Notes under the pieces: generated by a model
Databases searched by the model: none
What the model was told of the DNA's origin: nothing
What the model saw: only the letters and a program-made list of their open reading frames with translations
Part shown: one piece after another, positions 1 through 6,219 of the stretch
How positions within the stretch are numbered: the first letter of the stretch is position 1
Layout of the letters: each line of letters begins with the position of its first letter
Made by a program: the position numbers and the translations under genes
From: Acidaminococcus fermentans
GTDB lineage: Bacteria > Bacillota_C > Negativicutes > Acidaminococcales > Acidaminococcaceae
Length of the DNA stretch: 8,109 nt
Direction of reading: 5' to 3'
NCBI GenBank assembly: GCA_004555735.1
Contig: SFHH01000096.1
Location: 1-8,109 of the forward strand

Positions 1-219
1 CTACAGGTATCCGCCTGGCGAGTTACGGCAACAGCACCGGCAAACCAACCATTTGTCAGTTACCCTGCCGAAAAACAACAGTTCGAATTTACGAATTGAA
101 CGTTTAAAAACGTGATATTTTCCTATATATACGTCTTTTTACCCGAAACATATCGTTCAAAGTTTCATACCGTTTCATTTTCCTATGATTTTGAATAATA
201 TTCGGAAATTCATCGGACA
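1..219. other. AT-rich region with no supported gene
   Basis: I see no convincing gene here. The first ~70 bases are GC-richer and could be the tail of a plus-strand gene entering from the left: all three plus frames are open from the edge to about positions 97-117, for example 3-107 ending in TAA. None gives a recognisable protein. From about 80 to 219 the DNA is strongly AT-rich. It contains a 6-bp inverted repeat, ACGTTT-AA-AAACGT (100-113), and a 9-base direct repeat TTTTCCTAT (118-126 and 178-186, 60 bases apart). This may be promoter or spacer DNA, but no promoter can be assigned with confidence. Confidence 0.4.
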
Positions 220-266
220 TTAAAAAGACCAAAAATGAGCATAATGCTCATTTTTGGTCTTTTTAA
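220..266. terminator. Perfect 22-bp hairpin, likely bidirectional terminator
   Basis: Positions 220-241 are exactly complementary to 245-266, with only TAA (242-244) as the loop. Both arm ends are A/T runs, so a transcript from either strand would form a GC-poor but very long stem ending in a U run. It lies about 90 bases past the gatB stop codon and is the best U-tract terminator for the gatCAB operon. It could also end a plus-strand gene entering from the left edge. An 11-base piece of the right arm, CATTTTTGGTC (249-259), is repeated directly at 272-282. Confidence 0.7.
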
Positions 267-319
267 ATGCCCATTTTTGGTCATATCAATAGGTATGACG
301 GTAAAATGAAGAGGTCCTG

Positions 320-344
320 GCATGTGTATGATTTTCACACATGC
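320..344 (-). terminator. Hairpin just downstream of gatB
   Basis: The 8-bp perfect stem GCATGTGT (320-327) / ACACATGC (337-344) encloses a 9-base loop, starting 13 bases after the gatB stop. In the gatB transcript it is followed by a mixed sequence, not a clean U run, so on its own it would be a weak intrinsic terminator. It may instead protect the 3' end or act together with the 220-266 hairpin. Its sequence is related to the hairpin at 7164-7188. Confidence 0.5.
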
Positions 345-356
345 TGCAGCTCTTTG

Positions 357-1805
357 TTATTCTCCCTTGATGGTCTTGATGATCAGCTTGTTCACCATGC
401 CCGGATTGGCTTTGCCCCGGGATTTCTTCATGATCTGACCCACCAGGAAGCCGATGGCTTTATCCTTGCCGGCCTTGTAGTCGGCTACGGATTGGGGATT
501 GGCGGCGATGACTTCGTCCACCATGGCCTGGATGGCCCCTTCGTCGCTGACCTGTTCCAGTCCCAGCTTCTTCACCAGGTCTGCCGGTGCTTCGTCCTTC
601 TTCAGCATTTCTGCAAAGACTTTCTTGGCCAGTTTGCTGGACAGCACGCCCTTTTTGATCAGAGCCACCATCTGTCCCAAGTGAGCCGGAGATACGGGGA
701 AATCCCCGATGCCGCAGTTGTTGCTGTTCAGGTAAGCGGACACATCTCCCAGGATCCAGTTGGCCACCCCTTTGGCATCTTCCGTTTCCGCAGCAGCTGC
801 ATCGAAGTACTCAGCCATCTTCTTGTCGGCCACGATCAGTTCAGCGGAGTAGTCGTCCAGGCCCTTTTCGTCCATGAGACGGGCCTTCCGGGCATCCGGC
901 AGTTCCGGCAGTTCGCTCTTGGCCTTTTCCACCCATTCTTTTTCGATGATGATGGGCGCCAGGTCCGGTTCCGGGAAATACCGGTAATCGTGGGCTTCTT
1001 CCTTGGACCGCATGGAGAAGGTCATGCCCTGGGCATCATCCCAGGTACGGGTTTCCTGGACCACATGGCCCCCGTCTTCCAGGATTTCCTTCTGCCGTTC
1101 CACTTCGTATTCAATGGCTCTTTCCAGGGCCTTGAAGGAGTTCAGGTTCTTGATTTCTGCACGGGTGCCGAATTCCTTGGCCCCTACGGGCATAATGGAA
1201 ATGTTGGCATCGCAGCGCATGGAACCTTCCTGCATCTTGCCGTCGCAGACTCCGGTATACTGGAGGTAAGCCCGGAGTTTTTCCATATAGGCACGGGCTT
1301 CTGCCGCAGACCGCATATCCGGTTCGGATACGATTTCAATCAGAGGCACCCCGGCCCGGTTGTAGTCAACGGCGGAGAAATCAGAGGTGCTGATGGAGGC
1401 GCCGGAATGGACCAGCTTCCCAGCATCTTCTTCCATATGGATCCGGGTGATGCCGATCCGTTTGGTTTCCCCGTCCACATTCACGTCCAGGTGCCCATTC
1501 AGGGCGATAGGCTGATAGAACTGGGAAATCTGATAGGCTTTGGCCAGATCCGGATAGTAGTAGTTCTTCCGGTCGAATTTGCTGTAGCGCTGGATCTCGC
1601 AGTTGACAGCCAGAGCAAAGCGCAGGGCAAATTCCACCATCTGTTTGTTGATCACAGGCAGAGCCCCGGGCATGCCCAGGCAGACCGGGCAGACATGGGT
1701 ATTGGGGGCGCCGCCGAATTCCGTGGAGCAGGAGCAGAAAGCCTTGGTCTTGGTTTTCAGTTCCGCATGGACTTCCAGACCGATTACGGTAGTATATTCT
1801 GTCAT
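357..1805 (-). CDS. gatB: Asp-tRNA(Asn)/Glu-tRNA(Gln) amidotransferase subunit B
   Basis: GatB is the tRNA-binding and kinase-like subunit of the cytoplasmic GatCAB complex. It activates the glutamyl or aspartyl group on mischarged tRNA so that ammonia delivered from GatA can amidate it. The protein has 482 residues, the usual family length. Near the N-terminus, VIGLEVHAEL is followed by a probable zinc site with Cys24, Cys26, Cys39 and Cys42 (CSC...CPVC). Further family motifs are YYYPDLAKAYQISQ (about 82-95), HMEEDAGK (123-130), DYNRAGVPLIEIVSEPD (147-163), GSMRCDANIS (194-203) and HDYRYFPEPDL (272-282). The C-terminal third (about 330-482) is the helical GatB/YqeY tail that contacts tRNA. 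The ATG shares its A with the gatA stop (TAATG), and GGGAGGT lies 8 bases upstream, so translation is probably coupled to gatA. It is the last gene of gatC-gatA-gatB. Confidence 0.98.
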   Translation of the reverse strand: MTEYTTVIGLEVHAELKTKTKAFCSCSTEFGGAPNTHVCPVCLGMPGALPVINKQMVEFALRFALAVNCEIQRYSKFDRKNYYYPDLAKAYQISQFYQPIALNGHLDVNVDGETKRIGITRIHMEEDAGKLVHSGASISTSDFSAVDYNRAGVPLIEIVSEPDMRSAAEARAYMEKLRAYLQYTGVCDGKMQEGSMRCDANISIMPVGAKEFGTRAEIKNLNSFKALERAIEYEVERQKEILEDGGHVVQETRTWDDAQGMTFSMRSKEEAHDYRYFPEPDLAPIIIEKEWVEKAKSELPELPDARKARLMDEKGLDDYSAELIVADKKMAEYFDAAAAETEDAKGVANWILGDVSAYLNSNNCGIGDFPVSPAHLGQMVALIKKGVLSSKLAKKVFAEMLKKDEAPADLVKKLGLEQVSDEGAIQAMVDEVIAANPQSVADYKAGKDKAIGFLVGQIMKKSRGKANPGMVNKLIIKTIKGE

Positions 1806-3271
1806 TATTTCAAACCTCCCAGAGGTGCCACGGCTTTATGGAAATCCGTAGCCTGTTCAAAGGTATACGCTGCCCGCAGCAGGGTCTCTTCGCCCAGGGC
1901 CTTGCCGATGAGCTGGGCTCCAACCGGCATGTTGTCTACGAAGCCGCAGGGGATGGAGATACCCGGCAGCCCGGCCATGTTCACGGGGATGGTGGTCACG
2001 TCCAGCATATAGACAGTCAGAGGATCCATCTTAGCATCTAGAGGATAAGCCACCACCGGGGAGGTGGGAGTCAGCAGAAGGTCACATTTTTCAAAGGCAT
2101 TGGCGAAGTCCTGACGGATCAGGGTCCGGACCTGCATGGCCTTGTTATAGTAGGCATCGTAGTACCCGGAACTGAGTACGTAGGTTCCCAGCATGATCCG
2201 GCGGCGGACTTCCTTGCCGAATCCTTCCGTACGGGTCTTGCGCATCATTTTCGGAGCGCTTTCTGCAGCCATTTCCCGGAAACCATACCGGACACCGTCA
2301 AAACGACCCAGGTTGGCAGAAGCTTCTGCCGGAGCGATGATGTAATAGGTGATCACGGCGTATTCCGTATGGGGCAGGGAAACTTCGATTACATGGGCTC
2401 CCAGTTCTTCGAATTTCTTAGCAGCCAGTTTGATCTGGGCGGCCACTTTGGGATCCGTACCTTCTCCGAAGTATTCCTTAGGCAGACCGATGGTCAGGTC
2501 TTTCACATCCTGGTGCAGGGCTTTGGTGTAATCCGGCACCGGAGCGTCGTAGGAGGTGGAATCATGGGCGTCCAGGCCGCTGATGGTATTCAGCACCAGG
2601 GCGGCGTCGGTCACGTCACGGGCAATGGGCCCGATCTGATCCAGGGAGGAAGCAAAGGCCACACAGCCATACCGGGAAACCCGGCCGTAGGTGGGTTTCA
2701 GCCCTACACAGCCGTTGAAGAAAGCCGGCTGCCGGATGGAACCGCCGGTATCAGAGCCCAGGGACCAGATGGCTTCCCCGGCTGCAATGCTGGCTGCGCT
2801 GCCGCCGGAAGAACCGCCCGGTACACGGGACAGATCCCAGGGGTTATGGGTGATCTGGAAATGAGAGGTTTCTGTGGTGGACCCCATGGCGAATTCATCC
2901 ATGTTGGTCTTGCCCAGGAAAACGGTCTCGTCTTTCCGCAGGTTTTCGATGACATAGGCATCGTACACCGGCACGAAGTTTTCCAGGATCTTGGAGGCGC
3001 AGGTCATCCGTACACCCTTCACGCTGATGTTATCTTTGATGGCGCCGGGAATCCCGGCCAGGGGTTTGATGGATTCGCCGTCGGCGATCATCTTATCCAC
3101 TTTAGCGGCCTGGGCCAGGGCATTTTCCTTGTCCAGGGTAATATAGGCCTTGACCTGGTCTTCCACTTCGTCGATCCGGTCATAGACCGCTTTCGTCAGT
3201 TCCACGGAGCTGATTTCTTTTTTCACCAGCTTGTCATGGAGCTCGTGTGCAGTTTCTCTGTATAAAGCCAC
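1805..3271 (-). CDS. gatA: Asp-tRNA(Asn)/Glu-tRNA(Gln) amidotransferase subunit A
   Basis: GatA is the glutaminase subunit of GatCAB. It hydrolyses glutamine and channels ammonia to GatB. The 488-residue protein belongs to the amidase signature family. It shows the Ser-cisSer-Lys catalytic set: Lys79 in GIPGAIKDNIS, Ser154 in PGGSSGGSAA and Ser178 in DTGGSIRQPA. By recalled comparison, these match the numbering of the Staphylococcus aureus enzyme. The start is a GTG at 3269-3271 (GTG-GCT-TTA-TAC), chosen because GAGGAGG sits 7 bases upstream and the first residues (MALYRETAHEL) fit the family N-terminus. Fourteen bases separate it from gatC, and its TAA overlaps the gatB ATG by one base. The glutamine-binding region and C-terminus look intact. 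Whether the complex serves Gln, Asn or both tRNAs cannot be told from this window. Confidence 0.98.
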   Translation of the reverse strand: MALYRETAHELHDKLVKKEISSVELTKAVYDRIDEVEDQVKAYITLDKENALAQAAKVDKMIADGESIKPLAGIPGAIKDNISVKGVRMTCASKILENFVPVYDAYVIENLRKDETVFLGKTNMDEFAMGSTTETSHFQITHNPWDLSRVPGGSSGGSAASIAAGEAIWSLGSDTGGSIRQPAFFNGCVGLKPTYGRVSRYGCVAFASSLDQIGPIARDVTDAALVLNTISGLDAHDSTSYDAPVPDYTKALHQDVKDLTIGLPKEYFGEGTDPKVAAQIKLAAKKFEELGAHVIEVSLPHTEYAVITYYIIAPAEASANLGRFDGVRYGFREMAAESAPKMMRKTRTEGFGKEVRRRIMLGTYVLSSGYYDAYYNKAMQVRTLIRQDFANAFEKCDLLLTPTSPVVAYPLDAKMDPLTVYMLDVTTIPVNMAGLPGISIPCGFVDNMPVGAQLIGKALGEETLLRAAYTFEQATDFHKAVAPLGGLK

Positions 3272-3285
3272 TGTTTTGCCTCCTC

Positions 3286-3573
3286 TTATTCGATCACCCG
3301 GGGAACTTTGAAGCCGCCTTCATATTCCTCCGGAGCATTCTTCATGGCGTCCTCATGGGACAGGCTCACAACAGGAACATCTTCCCGCAGCACATTGCTG
3401 ATGGGAAGCACATAGGGAGAAGGTTCGATTCCCTGGGTATCCACTTTCTTTAAGATTTCAGCATAATTCAAAATCTGGTTGAACTGCTCAACGAACTTGT
3501 CCATTTCATCGTCCGGAACATTTAACCGGCACAGATTTGCGATATGCTTTACATCATTGACTGTAACGCTCAT
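3286..3573 (-). CDS. gatC: Asp-tRNA(Asn)/Glu-tRNA(Gln) amidotransferase subunit C
   Basis: GatC is the small non-catalytic subunit that wraps around the GatA-GatB interface and stabilises the complex. It has 95 residues, the normal family size. The N-terminal helix carries VKHIANLCRLNV (8-19), the middle helix includes FNQILNYAEIL (31-41), and the typical C-terminal motifs are VLREDVP (61-67) and GFKVPRVIE (87-95). The ATG at 3571-3573 is preceded by an AGGCGG-type ribosome binding site. It is the first gene of the operon, as in many Firmicutes, and its identity is supported both by sequence and by the adjoining gatA and gatB. Confidence 0.97.
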   Translation of the reverse strand: MSVTVNDVKHIANLCRLNVPDDEMDKFVEQFNQILNYAEILKKVDTQGIEPSPYVLPISNVLREDVPVVSLSHEDAMKNAPEEYEGGFKVPRVIE

Positions 3574-3601
3574 TTTTTCACCGCCTATCGAAAATCTATT
3601 C

Positions 3602-3626
3602 CTGGCAGGGTGTCAGAGCCTGCCGG
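3602..3626 (-). other. Small hairpin in the gatC leader
   Basis: GGCAGG (3604-3609) pairs with CCTGCC (3619-3624), and two outer pairs (one a G-U wobble) extend the stem to 8 bp around a 9-base loop. It lies between the predicted transcription start (about 3638) and the gatC start codon. No U run follows, so it is not a terminator. It may stabilise the mRNA 5' end, and no regulatory role can be shown. Confidence 0.35.
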
Positions 3627-3644
3627 AACCAGTTTTACCAAATG

Positions 3645-3673
3645 ATTATATCACAGGTCCTGCATTTAGAAAA
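3645..3673 (-). promoter_or_regulatory. gatCAB promoter with extended -10
   Basis: On the minus strand a perfect TATAAT (3650-3645) is preceded by TGA, giving the extended -10 element TGATATAAT. The -35 position 17 bases upstream is poor (TTTTCT, 3673-3668), which is common for extended -10 promoters. The predicted start near 3638 gives a leader of about 65 bases before gatC, too short for a T-box or similar riboswitch. Confidence 0.65.
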
Positions 3674-3717
3674 CCATTTTACCCCGCTTTCCCTGTCTGG
3701 ATGCCGTTTTCAGGCAC

Positions 3718-3746
3718 TTGACAAATTCCCCTGGAACAAGTAATGT
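3718..3746 (+). promoter_or_regulatory. Sigma70-type promoter of the PLP enzyme gene
   Basis: A perfect -35 box TTGACA (3718-3723) is followed after 17 bases by TAATGT (3741-3746), which keeps the first two and the last base of the -10 consensus. Transcription would start near 3753, leaving a leader of about 53 bases. That leader contains the near-palindrome GGCATGATCGTGCC (3774-3787, 12 of 14 positions symmetric), which could be an operator. It has no room for a SAM riboswitch. Confidence 0.6.
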
Positions 3747-3805
3747 ATTCCTATAAAAATACTATGTGTTCATGGCATGATCGTGCCTGCAAGGAGGAAA
3801 AAATC

Positions 3806-4945
3806 ATGAAATTCACTACGGCCTGTATCCACGGAGGCGGCCCCAACGATGCCACGGGGGCTGTTTCTCCGGCTCTGTATCTCACGTCCACTTTTGCCCA
3901 TCCCGGCTTGGGACAGTCCACCGGCTGGGCCTATACCCGGGAATCCAACCCCACCCATGCCAGGCTGGAAAAAGTCCTGTCCACCCTGGAAGGGGGCACC
4001 GATGCCCTGTGCTTTTCCTCCGGCATGGCAGCCATCGATGCGGTGATGCGGCTTTTTGCCCCTGGGGATCACATCATCACTGGTTTCGACCTGTATGGCG
4101 GATCCTTCCGGCTGTTCCAGACCACCTATGAACCTCTGGGTCTGTCTTTTACCGCCGTCCACACCAGCGATCTGAAAGCAGTGGAAGCAGCCATCAGCCC
4201 GGCCACCCGGGCCATCTACCTGGAAAGCCCCACCAATCCTACCATGGAGATCACCGACCTGGAGGCCCTCAGTGAGCTGGCCCATCAGCATCATCTGCTG
4301 GTGATCGTGGACAACACCTTCCTGTCCCCCTATTTCCAGCAGCCCCTGACCCTGGGAGCGGATATCGTACTCCACAGCGGCACCAAGTATCTGGCTGGTC
4401 ACAACGACCTGTTGGCCGGCTTCGTGATCAGCCGAGAATCAGACGTGGCCGCCCGCCTGCGTACCATCTACAAGACCACCGGGGCCCTGCTCAGCGTCTT
4501 CGATGCCTGGCTCATGCTCCGGAGCCTGAAGACCCTGCCAGTGCGGATGAAACAGCATCAGGAAAATGCCCTGTACCTGGCCCAGTGGCTGGAACAGCAG
4601 CCTCTGGTGGAAAAGGTGCTGTACCCCGGCCTGCCGGACCATCCAGGCTATGCCATCCAGAAGAAACAGGCAAAGGGCTTCGGAGGGATGATTTCCTTCT
4701 ATGTAAAATCTCCGGAAGCCGCCAAGACCATCCTGGAAAAGATCCAGCTGATCCAGTTCGCCGAAAGCTTGGGGGGCACCGAAAGCCTGCTCACCTATCC
4801 CATCACCCAGACCCATGCGGACCTGGCCCCGGAAGAGGCGGAAACCAAGGGCATCACCCACACCCTGCTCCGGTTCTCCGTAGGCCTGGAAGACAAAGAA
4901 GATCTGCGGGACGACCTGGCCCAGGCCTTTGCACAGTGTGAATGA
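3806..4945 (+). CDS. Cys/Met metabolism PLP-dependent lyase/synthase (cystathionine beta-lyase-like)
   Basis: This is a fold-type I PLP enzyme of the trans-sulfuration family, which includes cystathionine beta-lyase, gamma-lyase and gamma-synthase and methionine gamma-lyase. It acts in the cytoplasm on sulfur amino acids. The 379-residue protein has YTR (Tyr43, Arg45), which contacts the PLP phosphate of the partner subunit, and SSGM (71-74). Asp169 in VDNTF pairs with the pyridine nitrogen, and Lys194 in HSGTKYLAGHND forms the Schiff base. The C-terminal SLGGTESLLTYP and LLRFSVGLED motifs are also typical. Where methionine gamma-lyases have a key Cys after LYG, this protein has Gly (LYGGSF, 96-101), which argues against a classic methionine gamma-lyase. 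The ATG at 3806 is chosen because AAGGAGG lies 8 bases upstream; an in-frame ATG at 3743 would lie within the promoter. The gene stands alone, so the exact reaction is uncertain. Confidence 0.9.
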   Translation: MKFTTACIHGGGPNDATGAVSPALYLTSTFAHPGLGQSTGWAYTRESNPTHARLEKVLSTLEGGTDALCFSSGMAAIDAVMRLFAPGDHIITGFDLYGGSFRLFQTTYEPLGLSFTAVHTSDLKAVEAAISPATRAIYLESPTNPTMEITDLEALSELAHQHHLLVIVDNTFLSPYFQQPLTLGADIVLHSGTKYLAGHNDLLAGFVISRESDVAARLRTIYKTTGALLSVFDAWLMLRSLKTLPVRMKQHQENALYLAQWLEQQPLVEKVLYPGLPDHPGYAIQKKQAKGFGGMISFYVKSPEAAKTILEKIQLIQFAESLGGTESLLTYPITQTHADLAPEEAETKGITHTLLRFSVGLEDKEDLRDDLAQAFAQCE

Positions 4946-4951
4946 AAATTA

Positions 4952-4984
4952 AGGGGGTGTTGCACGTTCGATGCAACACCCCCT
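4952..4984. terminator. Intrinsic terminator between convergent genes
   Basis: AGGGGGTGTTGCA (4952-4964) pairs perfectly with TGCAACACCCCCT (4972-4984) around a 7-base loop. On the plus strand it is followed by CATTTTTT, a good U run for ending the PLP enzyme transcript. On the minus strand it starts 6 bases after the dehydrogenase stop and is followed by TAATTTT, so it probably serves both genes. It shares the 10-mer TGTTGCACGT with the hairpin at 7152-7200. Confidence 0.9.
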
Positions 4985-4990
4985 CATTTT

Positions 4991-6061
4991 TTATTTCCCC
5001 AACAGCCGTACAGCTTCATCCCCTACTTCTTTCGTGGTGGCGGTGCCGCCCATATCCGGGGTCAGGACTTTCTTTTCCACCATCATGGTCTCGATGATGT
5101 CGATGAGCTTCTTGCCCCAGTCTTTATGCCCGAAGAAGTCCAGCATCTGGCTGGCGGACCAGATGGATGCCAGAGGATTGGCCTTGCCTTGGCCGGCGAT
5201 ATCCGGTGCGCTGCCATGGATCGGTTCGAACATGGAAGGATACTTCCGTTCCGGGTTCAGGTTGGCCCCGGCCGCCAGGCCCATACCGCCGGAAATGGCC
5301 GCCCCCAGGTCCGTCAAGATATCCCCGAACAGATTGGAGCAGACGATGATCCCGTACCGTTTGGGATCCTTCACCATGAACATGCTGGCCGCATCTACCA
5401 GGTAGGAATGGGTTTCCACATCGGGATATTCCTTCCCCACTTCTTTGAAGATCTCATCCCAGAATACCATAGAATAATTCAGGGCATTCCCTTTGGAGAT
5501 GCTGGTAAGGGATTTATGTTCCTTCTGGGCCAGGTCGTAGGCATACCGGATGATCCGTTCCGTACCGAACCGAGAGAATACGCTATCCTGGATCACCACT
5601 TCCCGAGGGGTATCCTTATACAGCCAGGCACCGGCACCGGCATATTCCCCCTCGCTGTTTTCCCGGACGAACACCATATCGATATCTTCCCGTTTCACTC
5701 CGGCCAGGGGGCAGGGAGCCCCTTTCAGCAGCTTCACCGGCCGCAGGTTCACATACTGGTCGAAGCTCTTACGGATCTTGATCAAGAGTCCCCGGAGAGA
5801 GATGTGGTCAGGAACACCAGGATAGCCTACGGCCCCCAAGTAAATGGCATCGAAATGGGACAATTGTTCGATACCGTCTTCCGGCATCATTTCCCCGTTC
5901 TTCAGATAATATTCACAGCCCCAGGGGAAATAGGTGAAATCAAAGGCAAAAGATCCATCCAGTTCCGCTGTCCGGTTCAGCACTTTAATGCCTTCCGCCA
6001 GCACTTCCGGCCCGATTCCATCCCCAGCGATCACCGCAATCTTATAGATTTTCTTTTCCAT
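4991..6061 (-). CDS. dmlA: D-malate/tartrate dehydrogenase (decarboxylating)
   Basis: This is a member of the isocitrate/isopropylmalate dehydrogenase superfamily, of the TtuC/DmlA type. Such enzymes oxidise D-malate to pyruvate and CO2 with NAD, and many also accept tartrate or isopropylmalate. The 356-residue protein has AGDGIGPEV (12-20), a substrate loop DHISLRG (85-91), and the substrate- and metal-binding residues Arg97, Arg107, Arg133 (VRENSEGEY), Tyr140, Lys190, Asp223, Asp247 and Asp251 (NLFGDILTDLG). The NAD site is EPIHGSAPDIAG (279-290). Motifs such as CEYYLKNGEMMP, FDQYVNLRP and GAPCPLAG closely follow what I recall of E. coli DmlA, more than LeuB. The ATG at 6061 is preferred because AAGAAGGGG lies just upstream and the family N-terminus begins there. 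An in-frame ATG at 6100 would add 13 atypical residues with a poor binding site. The gene is divergent from a LysR regulator, as in dmlA-dmlR. Substrate choice is inferred. Confidence 0.9.
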   Translation of the reverse strand: MEKKIYKIAVIAGDGIGPEVLAEGIKVLNRTAELDGSFAFDFTYFPWGCEYYLKNGEMMPEDGIEQLSHFDAIYLGAVGYPGVPDHISLRGLLIKIRKSFDQYVNLRPVKLLKGAPCPLAGVKREDIDMVFVRENSEGEYAGAGAWLYKDTPREVVIQDSVFSRFGTERIIRYAYDLAQKEHKSLTSISKGNALNYSMVFWDEIFKEVGKEYPDVETHSYLVDAASMFMVKDPKRYGIIVCSNLFGDILTDLGAAISGGMGLAAGANLNPERKYPSMFEPIHGSAPDIAGQGKANPLASIWSASQMLDFFGHKDWGKKLIDIIETMMVEKKVLTPDMGGTATTKEVGDEAVRLLGK

Positions 6062-6126
6062 ATCCTGCCCCTTCTTTCCAAAGACTTTCAAAATAAACAT
6101 GGACGTGATTTCTCTTTCATGCTATT

Positions 6127-6155
6127 ACTATAATACAGAAATGCTTTTTTGTGAA
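6127..6155 (-). promoter_or_regulatory. Promoter of the dehydrogenase gene
   Basis: On the minus strand TTCACA (6155-6150, 5 of 6 to consensus) is separated by exactly 17 bases from TATAGT (6132-6127, 5 of 6). Transcription should start near 6120, giving a leader of about 58 bases. The 8-bp palindrome GAACGTTC (6153-6160) overlaps the upstream edge of the -35 box. Together with the repeats at 6164-6195 it is placed where LysR-type activators usually bind. Confidence 0.65.
6129..6134 (+). promoter_or_regulatory. Possible -10 box of the lysR gene
   Basis: A perfect plus-strand TATAAT lies here and overlaps the minus-strand -10 box of the divergent gene. No good -35 box is found 16-18 bases upstream (around TGATTT, 6106-6111). 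If used, transcription would begin near 6141 and the operator-like repeats would fall within the lysR leader, which would suit autorepression. The evidence is limited to the -10 match and the position. Confidence 0.35.
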
Positions 6156-6163
6156 CGTTCTGT

Positions 6164-6195
6164 CTTTTAGTTAGGCAAACTTAAAGTTAGGCAAA
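6164..6195. promoter_or_regulatory. Candidate LysR operator: inverted and direct repeats
   Basis: CTTTTAGTT (6164-6172) and AACTTAAAG (6178-6186) form an inverted repeat with 8 of 9 pairs around a 5-base spacer. Overlapping this, the 11-mer AGTTAGGCAAA occurs twice, at 6169-6179 and 6185-6195, a period of 16 bases. The inverted repeat is centred about 55 bases upstream of the predicted dehydrogenase transcription start, close to the usual position of LysR-type recognition sites. Binding by the adjacent regulator is inferred. Confidence 0.5.
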
Positions 6196-6202
6196 TGCCA
6201 AA

Positions 6203-6219
6203 GGATAAGGAGGTTATCC
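6203..6219 (+). promoter_or_regulatory. lysR ribosome binding site in a hairpin loop
   Basis: AAGGAGGT (6207-6214) lies 5 bases before the ATG and fixes the lysR start. Its GGAGG core (6209-6213) is exactly the loop of a perfect 6-bp stem, GGATAA (6203-6208) with TTATCC (6214-6219), which ends immediately before the start codon. The stem is mostly A-U, so it may only tune translation. Confidence 0.55.

Noticed and set aside
81..89. GTTCGAATT resembling the T-loop of a tRNA
   Set aside because: The flanking bases do not form a T-stem and no acceptor or anticodon arm can be folded around it.
267..2012. Long 581-codon plus-strand open frame opposite gatB and gatA
   Set aside because: It lies antisense to two well-identified genes, its product is rich in His, Gly and Phe with no recognisable domain, and such shadows are expected opposite GC-rich codon usage. 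The other long antisense frames (for example 2369-3265, 5126-6133, 7170-7880) are rejected for the same reason.
3574..3644. T-box or other riboswitch in the gatCAB leader
   Set aside because: The predicted leader is only about 65 bases with one small hairpin, no T-box consensus and no terminator.
3752..3757. TATAAA as the -10 box of the PLP enzyme promoter
   Set aside because: It is 28 bases from the perfect TTGACA, too far for a sigma70 promoter; TAATGT at 3741-3746 has the correct 17-base spacing.
3743..3805. Upstream ATG at 3743 as the start of the PLP enzyme
   Set aside because: It falls inside the predicted -10 box and the added residues are not family-like; the ATG at 3806 has a strong AAGGAGG site.
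6062..6100. Upstream ATG at 6100 as the dehydrogenase start
   Set aside because: It has a poor ribosome binding site and would add 13 residues before the conserved N-terminal strand; the ATG at 6061 fits the family better.
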